DNA from: Gynuella sunshinyii YC6258
GTDB taxonomy: Bacteria > Pseudomonadota > Gammaproteobacteria > Pseudomonadales > Natronospirillaceae
Direction: 5' to 3'
DNA length: 64,000 nt
Assembly: GCF_000940805.1 (NCBI RefSeq)
Contig: NZ_CP007142.1
Coordinates: forward strand, 310,001-374,000
The position numbers and the translations under genes are program-made. Shown here one piece after another: positions 18,738 through 27,545 of the stretch. The first letter of the stretch is position 1. Every line of letters starts with the position of its first letter. The notes under the pieces were generated by a model. It saw nothing but the letters and a program-made list of their open reading frames with translations. It did no database searches and had not been told where the DNA came from.

Positions 18738-19604
18738 ATGCTACATAAGTTTGATACCCGGGAACCGCAACTGGACCCACTGAAACCAGGCTACCCTTTC
18801 AATGCCCATCTGGTGGCCGGCTCTACGCCGATTCACAAAAATGGCGATCTGGACTTCTGGATTAATCGCCCGTCCGGTCTGAAAGGTTTTATTATAAACC
18901 TGACGGTTGCCGGTACCGGTCTGGTATTCCCCCGTACCGAAGATGAACGGCGGGTACATCCGGGCGACATGATGCTGCTGCCAACCGGCGTCAAGCACGA
19001 CTACGGCCGCGCACCTGAAGTCGACCAGTGGTATCACCGCTGGATCTATTTCCGCCCCCGAGCGACCTGGAGTGAGTGGCTCAAGTGGGCCAACCTGATT
19101 GCCGGGGTCGGATTCCTCAGCATCGACTCAGATGTATCCCTGCAACGCATTGAAAGCCTGTTTGAAGATGTTGAAAAAGTCAGCCACTCCGAAACCATGT
19201 TATCGGAAGAGCTATCCTTTAATCTGCTCGAACAGATTCTGATCCGCTGCTGCGAACTCGATACCAACCGCCCTCAGTTTCCCATCGACAAACGTATTCA
19301 TCAGGTCTGCCAATACATCCACGAGCATCTCGGTTCTGAACTCAGTATTACCGAATTATCGAAAATTGCCTGCATGTCTAATTCCCGCTTTTCACATCTG
19401 TTCAAACAACAGCTCGGTGTACCGGTACGACAATGGATCGAGGACCAGCGCGTCAGCCTGGCGCGACAACTGCTGATCACCACCAACCTGGCAGTCAATC
19501 AGGTATCGCGACATTTGGGTTATCAGGATGCTCTGTATTTCTCGCGGGTGTTCAAAAAGAAACTGGGCGTTAGCCCAAGAGAGTACCGGGAAGGGCATTT
19601 GTAA
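18738..19604 (+). CDS. araC: AraC-family transcriptional regulator of arabinose genes
   Basis: The protein has 288 residues (E. coli AraC 292). The N-terminal cupin-like arabinose-binding and dimerisation domain includes GFIINLTVAGTG and HPGDMMLLPTGVKHDYG. The C-terminal domain has two helix-turn-helix motifs (LSITELSKIACMSNSRFSHL and the final NQVSRHLGYQDALYFSRVFK block with KKLGVSPREYR). Position divergent to araB and domain content support a role as the arabinose-responsive activator and repressor. The operator-like repeats just upstream suggest autoregulation. No strong ribosome site was seen before the ATG. Confidence 0.92.
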   Translation: MLHKFDTREPQLDPLKPGYPFNAHLVAGSTPIHKNGDLDFWINRPSGLKGFIINLTVAGTGLVFPRTEDERRVHPGDMMLLPTGVKHDYGRAPEVDQWYHRWIYFRPRATWSEWLKWANLIAGVGFLSIDSDVSLQRIESLFEDVEKVSHSETMLSEELSFNLLEQILIRCCELDTNRPQFPIDKRIHQVCQYIHEHLGSELSITELSKIACMSNSRFSHLFKQQLGVPVRQWIEDQRVSLARQLLITTNLAVNQVSRHLGYQDALYFSRVFKKKLGVSPREYREGHL

Positions 19605-19638
19605 ACTGAAGTACTTAACCCATGATGATAGAAGAGCT

Positions 19639-19659
19639 CCCCGCCAGCTGATGGCGGGG
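19639..19659. terminator. hairpin after araC
   Basis: Perfect 8-bp GC-rich stem CCCCGCCA / TGGCGGGG with a GCTGA loop lies 35 bp after the araC stop, in the gap between convergent araC and the ASCH gene. No T run follows, so termination strength is uncertain. Confidence 0.5.
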
Positions 19660-19789
19660 CAGATCGGTCGTTTCCAATTGATGGGGTATTTTCTTAGCAA
19701 CTCTGTATCTTTTTAGGCTCGTGTGCCAGACAAAAAAGACACCATAAAAATACATTAAAAAAAGTTCACCCTCGCTTAATTCCCGCCGT

Positions 19790-20257
19790 TCACAGTGGAT
19801 AGACTTTCTCAAATCGCTCAAGTACCAGTTCCGACGTTTCGGTAAATTCAGCACCAATCTCTTTGGCATATTGGGTGAAAAAATCAATATGGGCCTCACA
19901 CCACCATTCGTAACTACCATCACCTTCGCCTTCGGCCTCTGCAAACTCCCTCGTCACTTCATTAAAAGGACAGGTGGATACTTCGGTCACCCTGATGATG
20001 CACACTGGTTCCTGAGCCCAGTTCAACACCACGGTAAGCCTGCCGACTTTTGGAAACGGTTCATTGGCTACATCGTATGCAGCTTTTAAACTGCACGATG
20101 CCCGCTTAATGCCCACATTCACCAAACGGGCACATTCATTGGCATTATATTCATCAGCACAAAAGTACTCCGCCAAAACCTGAGGGATACCGGCACGTTC
20201 GGTTTCCGTGAGTATGCTTAGATATTTATCAAGATAATCTTGCTGTTTGGAATTCAT
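19790..20257 (-). CDS. ASCH domain protein
   Basis: The protein has 155 residues. After an N-terminal helical segment it shows the ASCH fold pattern: LTVVLNWAQEPVCIIRVTEV, CPFNEVTREFAEAEGEGDGSYEWWCEAHIDFF, and the end ELVLERFEKVYPL. ASCH proteins have a PUA-like beta-barrel thought to bind RNA; some act as amidohydrolases on modified cytidines. A precise role cannot be assigned. GGAAAG precedes ATG at 20255-20257. It is the first of several unrelated single genes on minus that separate araC from araA. Confidence 0.82.
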   Translation of the reverse strand: MNSKQQDYLDKYLSILTETERAGIPQVLAEYFCADEYNANECARLVNVGIKRASCSLKAAYDVANEPFPKVGRLTVVLNWAQEPVCIIRVTEVSTCPFNEVTREFAEAEGEGDGSYEWWCEAHIDFFTQYAKEIGAEFTETSELVLERFEKVYPL

Positions 20258-20284
20258 ATATCTTTCCGGAACTCTTATCGGCGT

Positions 20285-20352
20285 CGATAATCAAAACAGA
20301 TCGCGCATTGTTTAATGCGCCCTGACGGTTTAGCCCGAAATTTTGATTATCG
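20285..20352. repeat. nested inverted repeat upstream of the ASCH gene
   Basis: Outer arms CGATAATCAAAA (20285-20296) and TTTTGATTATCG (20341-20352) are perfect 12-bp complements. Inside them is a second perfect 7-bp hairpin GCGCATT (20303-20309) / AATGCGC (20314-20320). The element lies 28 bp upstream of the ASCH start. It could be an operator, an RNA structure or a short mobile palindrome. The rest of the 20258-20534 gap shows nothing else. Confidence 0.55.
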
Positions 20353-20534
20353 CAATTATTATTTATATGAGATCAGTGAGGCTAATTTATCATCACAGAA
20401 AAAAATACTTCAGAAATCACATGGTCTTCTGGTTATTTTCTCGTAACTTGGTTTTGGATAGCTGACCGGAATATATCCTGCCTTATGAGTAAAGTTTTAT
20501 TCGGTTCTCAGCAGAACTTTTGTTTGCCATGCTA

Positions 20535-20876
20535 CTACAATAACGCTTTACCATTAAAATATCTCACATCAATACCCGACACCAGCTCTTCCTCGGCCAT
20601 TCGAAAGTTTACCGCAATTCTGGGCTCCGGGTCCTCTTCGAAGGTCTGATAATGAGTAATGCAATCGCAATGGGCGCAACGCACAAACTCTACTTCTTTA
20701 TCTCCCCAAACATACGTATCAACCCCATATTTTCCTATCGTCACTTTAACGACATTGGGATCATAGTAAGCCCATAAAGGACTGTATCTCCGGCATATAG
20801 AACAATTACAGGAAGTGATTTGCTTGGGGGCTTCAAGGGTAAAGTGGATGTTTTTGCAGTGACAGGTCAATTCCAT
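20535..20876 (-). CDS. GFA (CENP-V/Mss4-like) family zinc protein
   Basis: The protein has 113 residues with the GFA domain pattern: CHC near the start (LTCHCKNIHF), CNCSIC (SCNCSICRR) and a late Cys pair (RCAHCDCITHY), which bind zinc. The WGDKEVEFVRC segment is also typical. Founder members were linked to glutathione-dependent formaldehyde handling, but most short homologues have no proven reaction. It is a paralogue of the GFA gene at 32604-32969, sharing SCNCSICRR and a WGD motif. ATG at 20874-20876 has a weak ribosome site. Confidence 0.85.
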   Translation of the reverse strand: MELTCHCKNIHFTLEAPKQITSCNCSICRRYSPLWAYYDPNVVKVTIGKYGVDTYVWGDKEVEFVRCAHCDCITHYQTFEEDPEPRIAVNFRMAEEELVSGIDVRYFNGKALL

Positions 20877-20911
20877 CTTTATGATCCGAGTTTGGTATTG
20901 GTTTTTATATT

Positions 20912-20940
20912 AGCCCGGCGAACATTATTGATACCGGGCT
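20912..20940 (-). terminator. possible hairpin after the lipoprotein gene
   Basis: AGCCCGG (20912-20918) and CCGGGCT (20934-20940) form a perfect 7-bp stem with a 15-base loop in the 107-bp gap between the lipoprotein stop and the GFA start. No T run follows, so it is only a candidate terminator. Confidence 0.3.
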
Positions 20941-20983
20941 GACAAGGACCAGCATACCAGCGATCCCTTTCCTAAGCTCGGAA

Positions 20984-21643
20984 TTACAGCTTTAGGATGT
21001 TGGATTTAAATTCCGAAATGCAATAGTTGGCCGACAGTCGCAGTTCATATTTGAGTCTTGCGGCATGATTGTCCAGCAACTCATCGTAGGAAGGCGCACT
21101 ATCATCTTTTTCCGGCACTCTTGAACAAAACCCTTCAGCGATCAGTTTTTTGGAATGACCATCGATTAATCGTAACTTCGCACTGTATATTACCCGGTAA
21201 TTATCCCAATCTGTCGGAAAGTAAGTAAAACTCCAGTTGACGGTCTGCACATCAAGCAAATAATCCGAGGCAAACTCCGTTTGTGCCACTTTGGCAGAAG
21301 ATAGCCCGGAAACCGTAATATCCTCATCCACGTTCACCTTCACTCCGTAAGTCTCAGACAGGCCTGCTGCCAGTGATTCAGCAATATAAATCGACGGATC
21401 TTCAACTTCGTTGTCTTTAATAATTTCATTCCCTGCGCTAATCACTGTTGCCGCACCGATAACTCCAAACATCGCTTTGTCGGCCGTCATGGCTCCGAAG
21501 TCAGGCAGGTCACGTTTTGCCATCACCAAAGTTTCGCCACTTAGCTTTTGAATGTTTGCTTCTGCAATAGGTACATTTTTTGTACTCACACAACCTGCCG
21601 TTAGAAAAACCAATAAGACCAGAGGCAATATCGTAATTTTCAT
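20984..21643 (-). CDS. hypothetical outer-membrane-type lipoprotein
   Basis: The protein has 219 residues with a clear lipoprotein signal (MKITILPLVLLVFLTAGC, lipobox LTAGC), so it is exported and lipid-anchored. Ser-2 after the Cys is replaced by Val (CVST), consistent with outer-membrane sorting. The mature part has a glycine-rich hydrophobic stretch (AMFGVIGAATVISAGNEII) and a beta-rich C-terminal half (YLLDVQTVNWSFTYFP), and ends with Cys residues (GFCSRVP, NYCISEF). No function was recognised. GTAGGAATT precedes the ATG. It stands alone with about 440 bp of gene-free sequence upstream. Confidence 0.75.
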   Translation of the reverse strand: MKITILPLVLLVFLTAGCVSTKNVPIAEANIQKLSGETLVMAKRDLPDFGAMTADKAMFGVIGAATVISAGNEIIKDNEVEDPSIYIAESLAAGLSETYGVKVNVDEDITVSGLSSAKVAQTEFASDYLLDVQTVNWSFTYFPTDWDNYRVIYSAKLRLIDGHSKKLIAEGFCSRVPEKDDSAPSYDELLDNHAARLKYELRLSANYCISEFKSNILKL

Positions 21644-21935
21644 TGATAAATTCCTACATCTATAATTGCTGAGTAATTTTTCAACAATGTATTGTTATAT
21701 CTTCAAGCTTGTTTTTAATATGATATTTTTTGCCATATCATGGACAAAAACGACTCTTTATTTTTCGCGAACATCATGAAACCGAGCTTCCTGTTTGTCA
21801 ATTGATGAATATCGAATTTTATTTCAATCATGGCGACATAGGTTTTATGAGATCAGGCTATTTCAGGTAGCATGCGAATCATCTGGGCACTACGATCAAT
21901 AGGATTGAAACAGGGAAATTATTTTGATGCTCATA

Positions 21936-21980
21936 TTAAGGAACCTCCTAAAAATGGCCTATTTTTCAGAGGTTCCTTAA
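21936..21980. repeat. 45-bp palindromic repeat, copy 1
   Basis: Perfect 12-bp arms TTAAGGAACCTC (21936-21947) and GAGGTTCCTTAA (21969-21980) flank a second inner pair AAAAAT / ATTTTT around GGCCT. The core, read on minus as CCTCTGAAAAATAGGCCA, recurs at 26397 after araA, so this is a dispersed element and not just a local hairpin. It lies in the gene-free gap 21644-22083, in which nothing else was recognised. Confidence 0.7.
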
Positions 21981-22083
21981 CAGGATTGACCATGTGAACA
22001 GTCTGCCAATGAGAAGAGTGATTTACTTTGTGGTTGATACGGACATAGTCTGACAATTAGCTATCCCGGAATATGCTTCTGCC

Positions 22084-22617
22084 TTAGGAACCATAGTTAT
22101 ATTTTTTGCCACAACTAATAAGATGATTTGCATCATTGCTCATGCACTTGTAAAAACCTTGTACCGAGCCTTTAGAATTTTGACACTCTGAAATAGATAT
22201 TGTGCTTTTTATTCGCTTTAACGCAACGGTCACTTTTTTGTATTCATTTTCAGCCATGTAACCGCTATCAAAGTTCTTTTTTCCAACATTGATCATGGTA
22301 TCTATATAGTCATTGGCATTCATAACCGCTTTTTTGCAGTTTAATTCTTTGGCATCACCGTGGTCTTTTAATATTTCGTCGGTGAGGGCGTCCACAAATT
22401 CTTTGGCCGCACCATTGAGTTTTTTTTGCGCTTCAGGCGACCCTGCTGGTGTACTGGTACTGGGAGGAGCATTTATGTGGATATTTTCTGCTTCAGCGTT
22501 TTTAGGCCTGATTGACCCATAATTCGTCACGCCATTTTCATCCACCCATTTATATACCGCTGCGTGTGAAGACAATGACACAAACAACAAAACCGCCACA
22601 ATCACATTTCCATTCAT
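22084..22617 (-). CDS. DUF4124 domain protein, exported
   Basis: The protein has 177 residues. A signal peptide (MNGNVIVAVLLFVSLSSHAA) is followed at once by the DUF4124 signature VYKWVDENGVTNYGSIRP, a short beta domain common in exported gammaproteobacterial proteins. A Pro/Ser/Thr-rich linker (PPSTSTPAGSP) leads to a helical C-terminal part with four Cys residues (ELNCKKA, ISECQNS, FYKCMSN, ISCGKKY) likely to form disulfides in the periplasm. Function unknown. ATG at 22615-22617; the ribosome site is weak. Confidence 0.78.
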   Translation of the reverse strand: MNGNVIVAVLLFVSLSSHAAVYKWVDENGVTNYGSIRPKNAEAENIHINAPPSTSTPAGSPEAQKKLNGAAKEFVDALTDEILKDHGDAKELNCKKAVMNANDYIDTMINVGKKNFDSGYMAENEYKKVTVALKRIKSTISISECQNSKGSVQGFYKCMSNDANHLISCGKKYNYGS

Positions 22618-23230
22618 ACTAACTATCCAAATAAACTATCAGGTGGCCTTGAGTACAACGCTGTTTATCACAGATTTATTGAGGACCATTATATTGAGTT
22701 ACAGAAACCGGATTCATAACGCTGCAATCATCAGGCTACAACCGGCTTGCGAATTTATACACTCGGATATTCGCTAATGCAATTACATATCTGGAAATTA
22801 TCCGGACAATCAGAGGCATCTTATGACACTCGCGACTTAATGCTCTTTCCTAAACATATATCAATATCGACCAACCATAATAATGAGCGACCGTCTTCAA
22901 ACATTGTTAGATAAGAGACATTTTTTGGTTAAGCTGATTTGGGTCATTATTTGGAGGATGTTTATTGCAGTGCCTGTTGACTGGAAAGGCAGTGAAATTC
23001 ATGACGTATATTTAAAGAATTACCCGATCCTATTCAATAGCCAGCATTCGGAAACAACAACCACTGACAACGGTGTAAATTGCCCAATAAAAAGTGTCCT
23101 GCACAGTTGTCTGCCAACAGACTGGAATTTATTTTGGTAATCATAGCACTTAATATCAAAAATTATTGACTCACAAGTAAATGTTATTCGAGTGAATATA
23201 AACTCCCCATTGACCACCTTATGGCACAAC
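22618..23230. other. gene-poor gap with one doubtful ORF
   Basis: No convincing gene is present in these 613 bases. A plus-strand ORF at 22883-23140 (85 codons, MSDRLQTLLDKRH) lacks a ribosome site and any recognisable domain, and its composition fits chance. The sequence is AT-rich. No terminator, repeat or mobile element was recognised. Confidence 0.4.
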
Positions 23231-24142
23231 TCAGTCATCACTGAAAAAATCCGTATCAATGGTTTTTATCTGATAGCTCTGCTTTACCGTCACCCCCAAA
23301 TTATGCTGAATCATCAGCGTTGCCAATTGTTGGCCGTCGATAAGCACAACACTCAGATTTAATCCGGCCACAGCCTCGAGTGCACCGCGGGAAAATCGGG
23401 ACGTGGTAATGAACACACCTTTGCGAGCGCCTCTCCGAGTTAAGGCACCGATGAACGCATCGATTTCGGGTCGCTGAACACTGGTTGCGGTATAACGTTT
23501 GGCCTGTAAATAGATAGTATCCAAACCAAGCAGGTCTTCATTGATAATGCCGTCAATGCCGCCATCTGCCGAATATTGGGTGGTCTGTCCGGACTCCCGG
23601 CTCCAGCCACCGTAACCCATGGCCTGCATCAGCTCCACCACCAGGCGTTCCAGAAACTGAGGCGATCTGCCGACAACCGTGTTCAACACGTCATCAATGA
23701 GCTCCTGGTTTATCTCCTGATAAGCCTGCTCCAGGCGTTCGGTCGGGTCAGTGTCGGTCTCATTATCAGCACCTCCGGATTGCTCCTGACCAGGTTTGGG
23801 CTTGCCGGAATGAAAATCGACAAATTCTGGAAACTGCTTGAGAAATTTCACGTTGATGCGGTCAGGGGACTGAATCAATGCTGTTTTGCCTCGCTCAGTG
23901 ATCTGTATCTCACTGCGACCAGGAGCCGCGATCAGGCCTGCCTTGACCATATAGGTTCTTGCCCAGTAGACCCGGTTACGAACCACACTTTGTTTGCCTG
24001 AAGGCAGCTTTTCGGCGCGTTCTGCGTCTGTCAGGTGAAAATGACGACATACCTGCTCGAAGGCTTCGTTAAAGGTATACACCCGGCCATCGGTGAGTGT
24101 GTTCAACAACGGTCGCATACAGCTTTGAAAGTCTGGAATCAT
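23231..24142 (-). CDS. mrr: Mrr-type restriction endonuclease
   Basis: The protein has 303 residues from ATG at 24140-24142 (MIPDFQSCMRPLLNTL), which matches the E. coli Mrr N-terminus (about 304 residues). A longer TTG start at 24199 is less likely. The N-terminal part is the Mrr winged-helix domain (SGKQSVVRNRVYWARTYMVKAGL). The C-terminal PD-(D/E)XK nuclease domain has catalytic DGGIDGIINEDLLGLDTIYL and QAKRY, then GVFITTSRFSRGA. Mrr cleaves DNA carrying foreign methylation. No methyltransferase or specificity gene is adjacent, as expected for a type IV enzyme. Its position in the accessory block suggests acquisition by transfer. Confidence 0.92.
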   Translation of the reverse strand: MIPDFQSCMRPLLNTLTDGRVYTFNEAFEQVCRHFHLTDAERAEKLPSGKQSVVRNRVYWARTYMVKAGLIAAPGRSEIQITERGKTALIQSPDRINVKFLKQFPEFVDFHSGKPKPGQEQSGGADNETDTDPTERLEQAYQEINQELIDDVLNTVVGRSPQFLERLVVELMQAMGYGGWSRESGQTTQYSADGGIDGIINEDLLGLDTIYLQAKRYTATSVQRPEIDAFIGALTRRGARKGVFITTSRFSRGALEAVAGLNLSVVLIDGQQLATLMIQHNLGVTVKQSYQIKTIDTDFFSDD

Positions 24143-24858
24143 AGTCGGTCTCGCGGTATCAGGTAACCAGTGAGGTTTTTTGCAGGCATCTGGCAACAAT
24201 AGGGAAATCCATGTTAATGCTCAAGCATAGATGCCGGAAAAACCGCCGGATTAGCAGCGTGAAGGCCAATAATCTGTTATTGGTCAGCGGTGTAGAAGCA
24301 GCATTGGGGTGTCAGAGTTTTGCTCCGTATATCAGATAGCAGACTTCATTATATCCACTTCGTAAGTAAGGCAATTATCCGTTTATTAAGCTGGAAAGCG
24401 ATTAGAATTTTACCGTTTATGCGTTATCCTGACGTGAGGGTTATGTAGCGTGCTATAAAAACGTTAAGCCTGTGATAACGGACTTTATAAGGTAAATGAG
24501 CCTCCATATTCCCTGACTTGGAAGCGGGAACTTTATGGGATGAGCGAGCAATTCTTACGTTATTTTGAGTCAGCTACTTACATATTGTCACGTTTGGACA
24601 TCATTACTTGCCTTGTTTGCAATTTTTTCTATGGTGTTCGCCCGAATTCTCCATTCATTCCAGCACATAATTTAGTCACTATACTGCAAAATAATAAGTA
24701 GCCATGCCGCTCAGGCTGTGTTTTATCACTCAATGAACATGTGCCATTGGCAGGGAAATTATCCATGTCAATCGGGCTTGTGGCCTTAATGACGCATAAT
24801 TGATTTTTTATAAAAACGTCTGTTTTCGACAGACACGTACACACCAGAGGTTTCTTTT
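24143..24858 (+). promoter_or_regulatory. araA upstream region with AraC-type site
   Basis: No gene is recognised in this 716-bp gap. A 21-bp site at 24748-24768, with TGGCAG at the left and ATTATCCATGT at the right, matches 18 of 21 bases of the minus-strand site at 18693-18713 next to araC and resembles the AraC half-site consensus. It lies 90 bp before the araA start, a suitable place for activation. The remainder shows no other clear signals. Confidence 0.55.
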
Positions 24859-26364
24859 ATGAGCACGTCCCGACCTTCAAAAGCGGTATGGTTTGTTACC
24901 GGGTCACAGCATCTCTATGGCCCTAAAGTTCTTGAGCAGGTTGCTGCCAACAGCGCCAGCATTGTTAATGACCTGAATGCGGCCGGGAATATATCCACAC
25001 CCGTAGTTTATAAAGGCACGGTGAAAACCCCTGAAGAAATTCTGGGTGTATGCCTGGAAGCCAATTCTGATCCAAGTTGTCTTGGTCTGGTGTTGTGGAT
25101 GCACACGTTCTCACCAGCCAAAATGTGGATTGCCGGCCTGAAAGCGTTGAACAAACCCTGGATGCACCTGCACACCCAATTCAATGATGCGCTGCCATGG
25201 AATGAAATCGATATGGATTTCATGAACCTGAACCAAAGTGCCCATGGCTGCCGCGAGTTCGGTTTCATCGGCACCCGTCTGCGCGAAGAACGCAAAATTG
25301 TTGTGGGCCACTGGAAAAACGCAGCAGTTCAGGCTCAGATCGACGATTGGGCCCGCGCTGCCAGAGGCTGGAACGAAGGCCAGAATCTGAAAGTTGCCCG
25401 TTTCGGCGATAATATGCGCCAGGTAGCCGTAACTGAAGGCAACAAGGTATCCGCACAAATCCAGTTTGGTTATGAAGTACATGCCTATGGTCTGGGCGAT
25501 CTGTCTGAAGTCGTTAACAGCGTATCCGACAGCGATGTCGCCAATCAGCTGGATCTGTATGGCTCTGAATACGTCATTGCTCCTGAACTGTTGAAAGATG
25601 AGCATTCTCTGACCATGCTCAAAAACGAAGCCCGTCTGGAACTGGGTATGAAGAAGTTCCTCGAAGACGGCAACTTTGGTGCTTATACCAATACATTTGA
25701 AAACCTGACTGGACTGTCCGCTCTGCCTGGTCTGGCCACTCAGCGGCTGATGAGTCAGGGTTACGGATTCGGTGCCGAAGGCGACTGGAAAACAGCTGCT
25801 TTGTTGCGAATCATGAAAGTCATGTCTGAAGGCCGCAGCGGTGGTAACTCCTTTATGGAAGATTACACCTATAACTTCGGTGCCAAAGATCAGGCTCTGG
25901 GCGCACACATGCTGGAAGTCTGCCCATCGATTGCAGCAGAAAAACCACGCATCGAAGTACAGCGCCATACCATTGGTTGTAAAGCGGATATCGCCCGTTT
26001 GATCTTCAGTGCCAAGGCCGGTCCGGCCATTAACGTATCGCCGATCGATCTGGGCAACCGCTTCCGTATTCTGGTGAATGTGGTCGATACCGTTACACCA
26101 CCACAGGAATTGCCAAAACTGCCGGTGGCCCATGCGTTGTGGGAACCAAGACCGAATCTGTCTGTGGCGGCAGCTGCGTGGATTATCGCCGGTGGCGCAC
26201 ACCATACGGTATACAGCCAGAACCTGACGGTTGACAACATCGCGGATTATGCCGAGATGGCCGGTGTTGAGATGGTGGTGATTGATGAAAACACCAACAT
26301 TCGCGAGTTCAAAAACGAACTTCGCCAGAACGCTGCGTATTATCACCTGTCACAAGGCTTGTAA
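24859..26364 (+). CDS. araA: L-arabinose isomerase
   Basis: The protein has 501 residues, equal to E. coli AraA (500). The N-terminus [21 protein letters not shown] and the blocks [42 protein letters not shown] and [12 protein letters not shown] are highly characteristic. It converts L-arabinose to L-ribulose in the cytoplasm, the first step before AraB and AraD. AGAGGT precedes the ATG. It is on plus, about 6.4 kb from araB, and has its own upstream AraC-type site and its own terminator. It is therefore a separate transcription unit of the arabinose regulon. Confidence 0.97.
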   Translation: MSTSRPSKAVWFVTGSQHLYGPKVLEQVAANSASIVNDLNAAGNISTPVVYKGTVKTPEEILGVCLEANSDPSCLGLVLWMHTFSPAKMWIAGLKALNKPWMHLHTQFNDALPWNEIDMDFMNLNQSAHGCREFGFIGTRLREERKIVVGHWKNAAVQAQIDDWARAARGWNEGQNLKVARFGDNMRQVAVTEGNKVSAQIQFGYEVHAYGLGDLSEVVNSVSDSDVANQLDLYGSEYVIAPELLKDEHSLTMLKNEARLELGMKKFLEDGNFGAYTNTFENLTGLSALPGLATQRLMSQGYGFGAEGDWKTAALLRIMKVMSEGRSGGNSFMEDYTYNFGAKDQALGAHMLEVCPSIAAEKPRIEVQRHTIGCKADIARLIFSAKAGPAINVSPIDLGNRFRILVNVVDTVTPPQELPKLPVAHALWEPRPNLSVAAAAWIIAGGAHHTVYSQNLTVDNIADYAEMAGVEMVVIDENTNIREFKNELRQNAAYYHLSQGL

Positions 26365-26392
26365 GTAGTTTCTTACTCCTCCGGGAAACCTG

Positions 26393-26429
26393 GGGGCCTC
26401 TGAAAAATAAGCCATTTTTCTGAGGCTCC
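26393..26429. repeat. palindromic repeat, copy 2, after araA
   Basis: Near-palindrome with outer arms GGGGCCTC / GAGGCTCC and inner arms TGAAAAAT / ATTTTTCT around AAGCC. The core CCTCTGAAAAATAAGCCA differs at one position from the copy at 21936-21980 (minus strand). It sits 28 bp after the araA stop, upstream of the true intrinsic terminator. Confidence 0.65.
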
Positions 26430-26446
26430 TGAACGTTTTCCCTTTC

Positions 26447-26474
26447 AAAGCGGGCACCTTGCTCGCTTTTTTTT
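26447..26474 (+). terminator. intrinsic terminator of araA
   Basis: Stem AAAGCGGGC (26447-26455) / GCTCGCTTT (26461-26469), with one G-T wobble and an ACCTT loop, runs straight into eight T residues (26467-26474). Classic Rho-independent structure. Confidence 0.85.
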
Positions 26475-26603
26475 GTACCCGGAATTATTCTCAGTCGCCA
26501 TGGTTTCGGTCTGGCCGTGTCTTTCCTTTCGCTCTTATCACGCCGGCCCGGTTTCACTGACCATAACACTCATGTTTCAGATGCTCGTGTAAGGAGCTGG
26601 TCG

Positions 26604-27353
26604 TTGGATATTTCGTACTTTCATTTTTTTCTGGTCGCCATTCCGGTGGTGCTGATCGTGGGCATTTCCAAAGCCGGTTTCGGCGGCGGGCTCGGGGTCG
26701 TCGGCGTGCCGGCGATGACCTTGATCATGGGGCCTGTAGAGGCAGCCGCAATTTTACTACCGGTGCTGTGTTTTATGGATCTGTTTGGGGTACAGAAGTT
26801 CTGGCGACAATGGAATGTTCCCGCTGCGAGACTGCTGATTCCTTCCGCCATGGCGGGCATTGCACTGGGTACACTGACCTTCGCTTATATGAATGAACAT
26901 GTTCTGAAACTGATTCTGGGGATTCTGAGCCTGGCATTTGTGGCCAATACCCTGCGCAAACCCACCCAAAGCGGCAGACAAGGCTCTGCCATCGCCGGAC
27001 GTTTCTGGGGAACGGTTACGGGCTATACCAGCTTTGTGGCCCACGCCGGTGGACCGCCGGTGAATATGTATCTGTTACCGCTGAGACTGCCAAAAACCGA
27101 ATATGTGGCAACCACGGTGCTGTTCTTTGCGGTGGTGAATTACGTCAAACTGATTCCCTATTATTTTCTGGATCAGCTCTACACCGAACACTTATTTAAA
27201 TCTCTGATCTTGCTGCCGTTTGCATACCTTGGCGTAATTCTGGGTGTGTTTTTGCATACCAGAGTATCCGACAAAGTCTTTTATCAACTGTGCTATGCCT
27301 TCCTGGCGGTCGTGGGAATAAAGCTGATATATGACGGTGTAACCGGGTTTTAG
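26604..27353 (+). CDS. TauE/SafE-family membrane exporter or permease
   Basis: The protein has 249 residues if started at TTG 26604, which has a perfect AAGGAG seven bases upstream; a GTG start at 26517 would add 29 polar residues not typical of the family. About eight hydrophobic segments are present. The signature GISKAGFGGGLGVVGVPAM and, in the second half, GYTSFVAHAGGPPVNMYLLPL are the duplicated TauE/SafE motifs. Members export sulfite, sulfoacetate or other organic anions. The substrate is unknown, and the neighbours (araA, 5-oxoprolinase) do not settle it. Confidence 0.85.
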   Translation: MDISYFHFFLVAIPVVLIVGISKAGFGGGLGVVGVPAMTLIMGPVEAAAILLPVLCFMDLFGVQKFWRQWNVPAARLLIPSAMAGIALGTLTFAYMNEHVLKLILGILSLAFVANTLRKPTQSGRQGSAIAGRFWGTVTGYTSFVAHAGGPPVNMYLLPLRLPKTEYVATTVLFFAVVNYVKLIPYYFLDQLYTEHLFKSLILLPFAYLGVILGVFLHTRVSDKVFYQLCYAFLAVVGIKLIYDGVTGF

Positions 27354-27545
27354 TCCTGCCTTCGGCTCGTGGTTTCATGGGCCGGCCATCGGTCCTCGAC
27401 TACCGATCTGCCGTTCTTTCAAAGCTGATTCCGTTTTTTCATTGCTTTTTGCATACAAATTGTATTCAAATTGACTTTAAATCATTCAAAGCACCTGCTG
27501 GTCTGCCATGACCCAAACCCAGCTTCTGACAAGCGGATCCGACTG

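Noticed and set aside
20258-20983. Possible integron attC sites between the accessory genes
   Set aside because: The inverted repeats there lack the RYYYAAC/GTTRRRY ends and paired inner boxes expected of attC, and no integrase is seen.
22883-23140. Plus-strand ORF of 85 codons (MSDRLQTLLDKRH)
   Set aside because: No ribosome site, no domain, low-complexity end; not accepted as a gene.
24629-24844. Minus-strand ORF of 71 codons before araA
   Set aside because: It overlaps the AraC-type site, lacks a ribosome site and has no domain.
25111-26346. Long minus-strand ORF of 411 codons opposite araA
   Set aside because: It lies entirely antisense to the certain araA gene and shows no protein family features.
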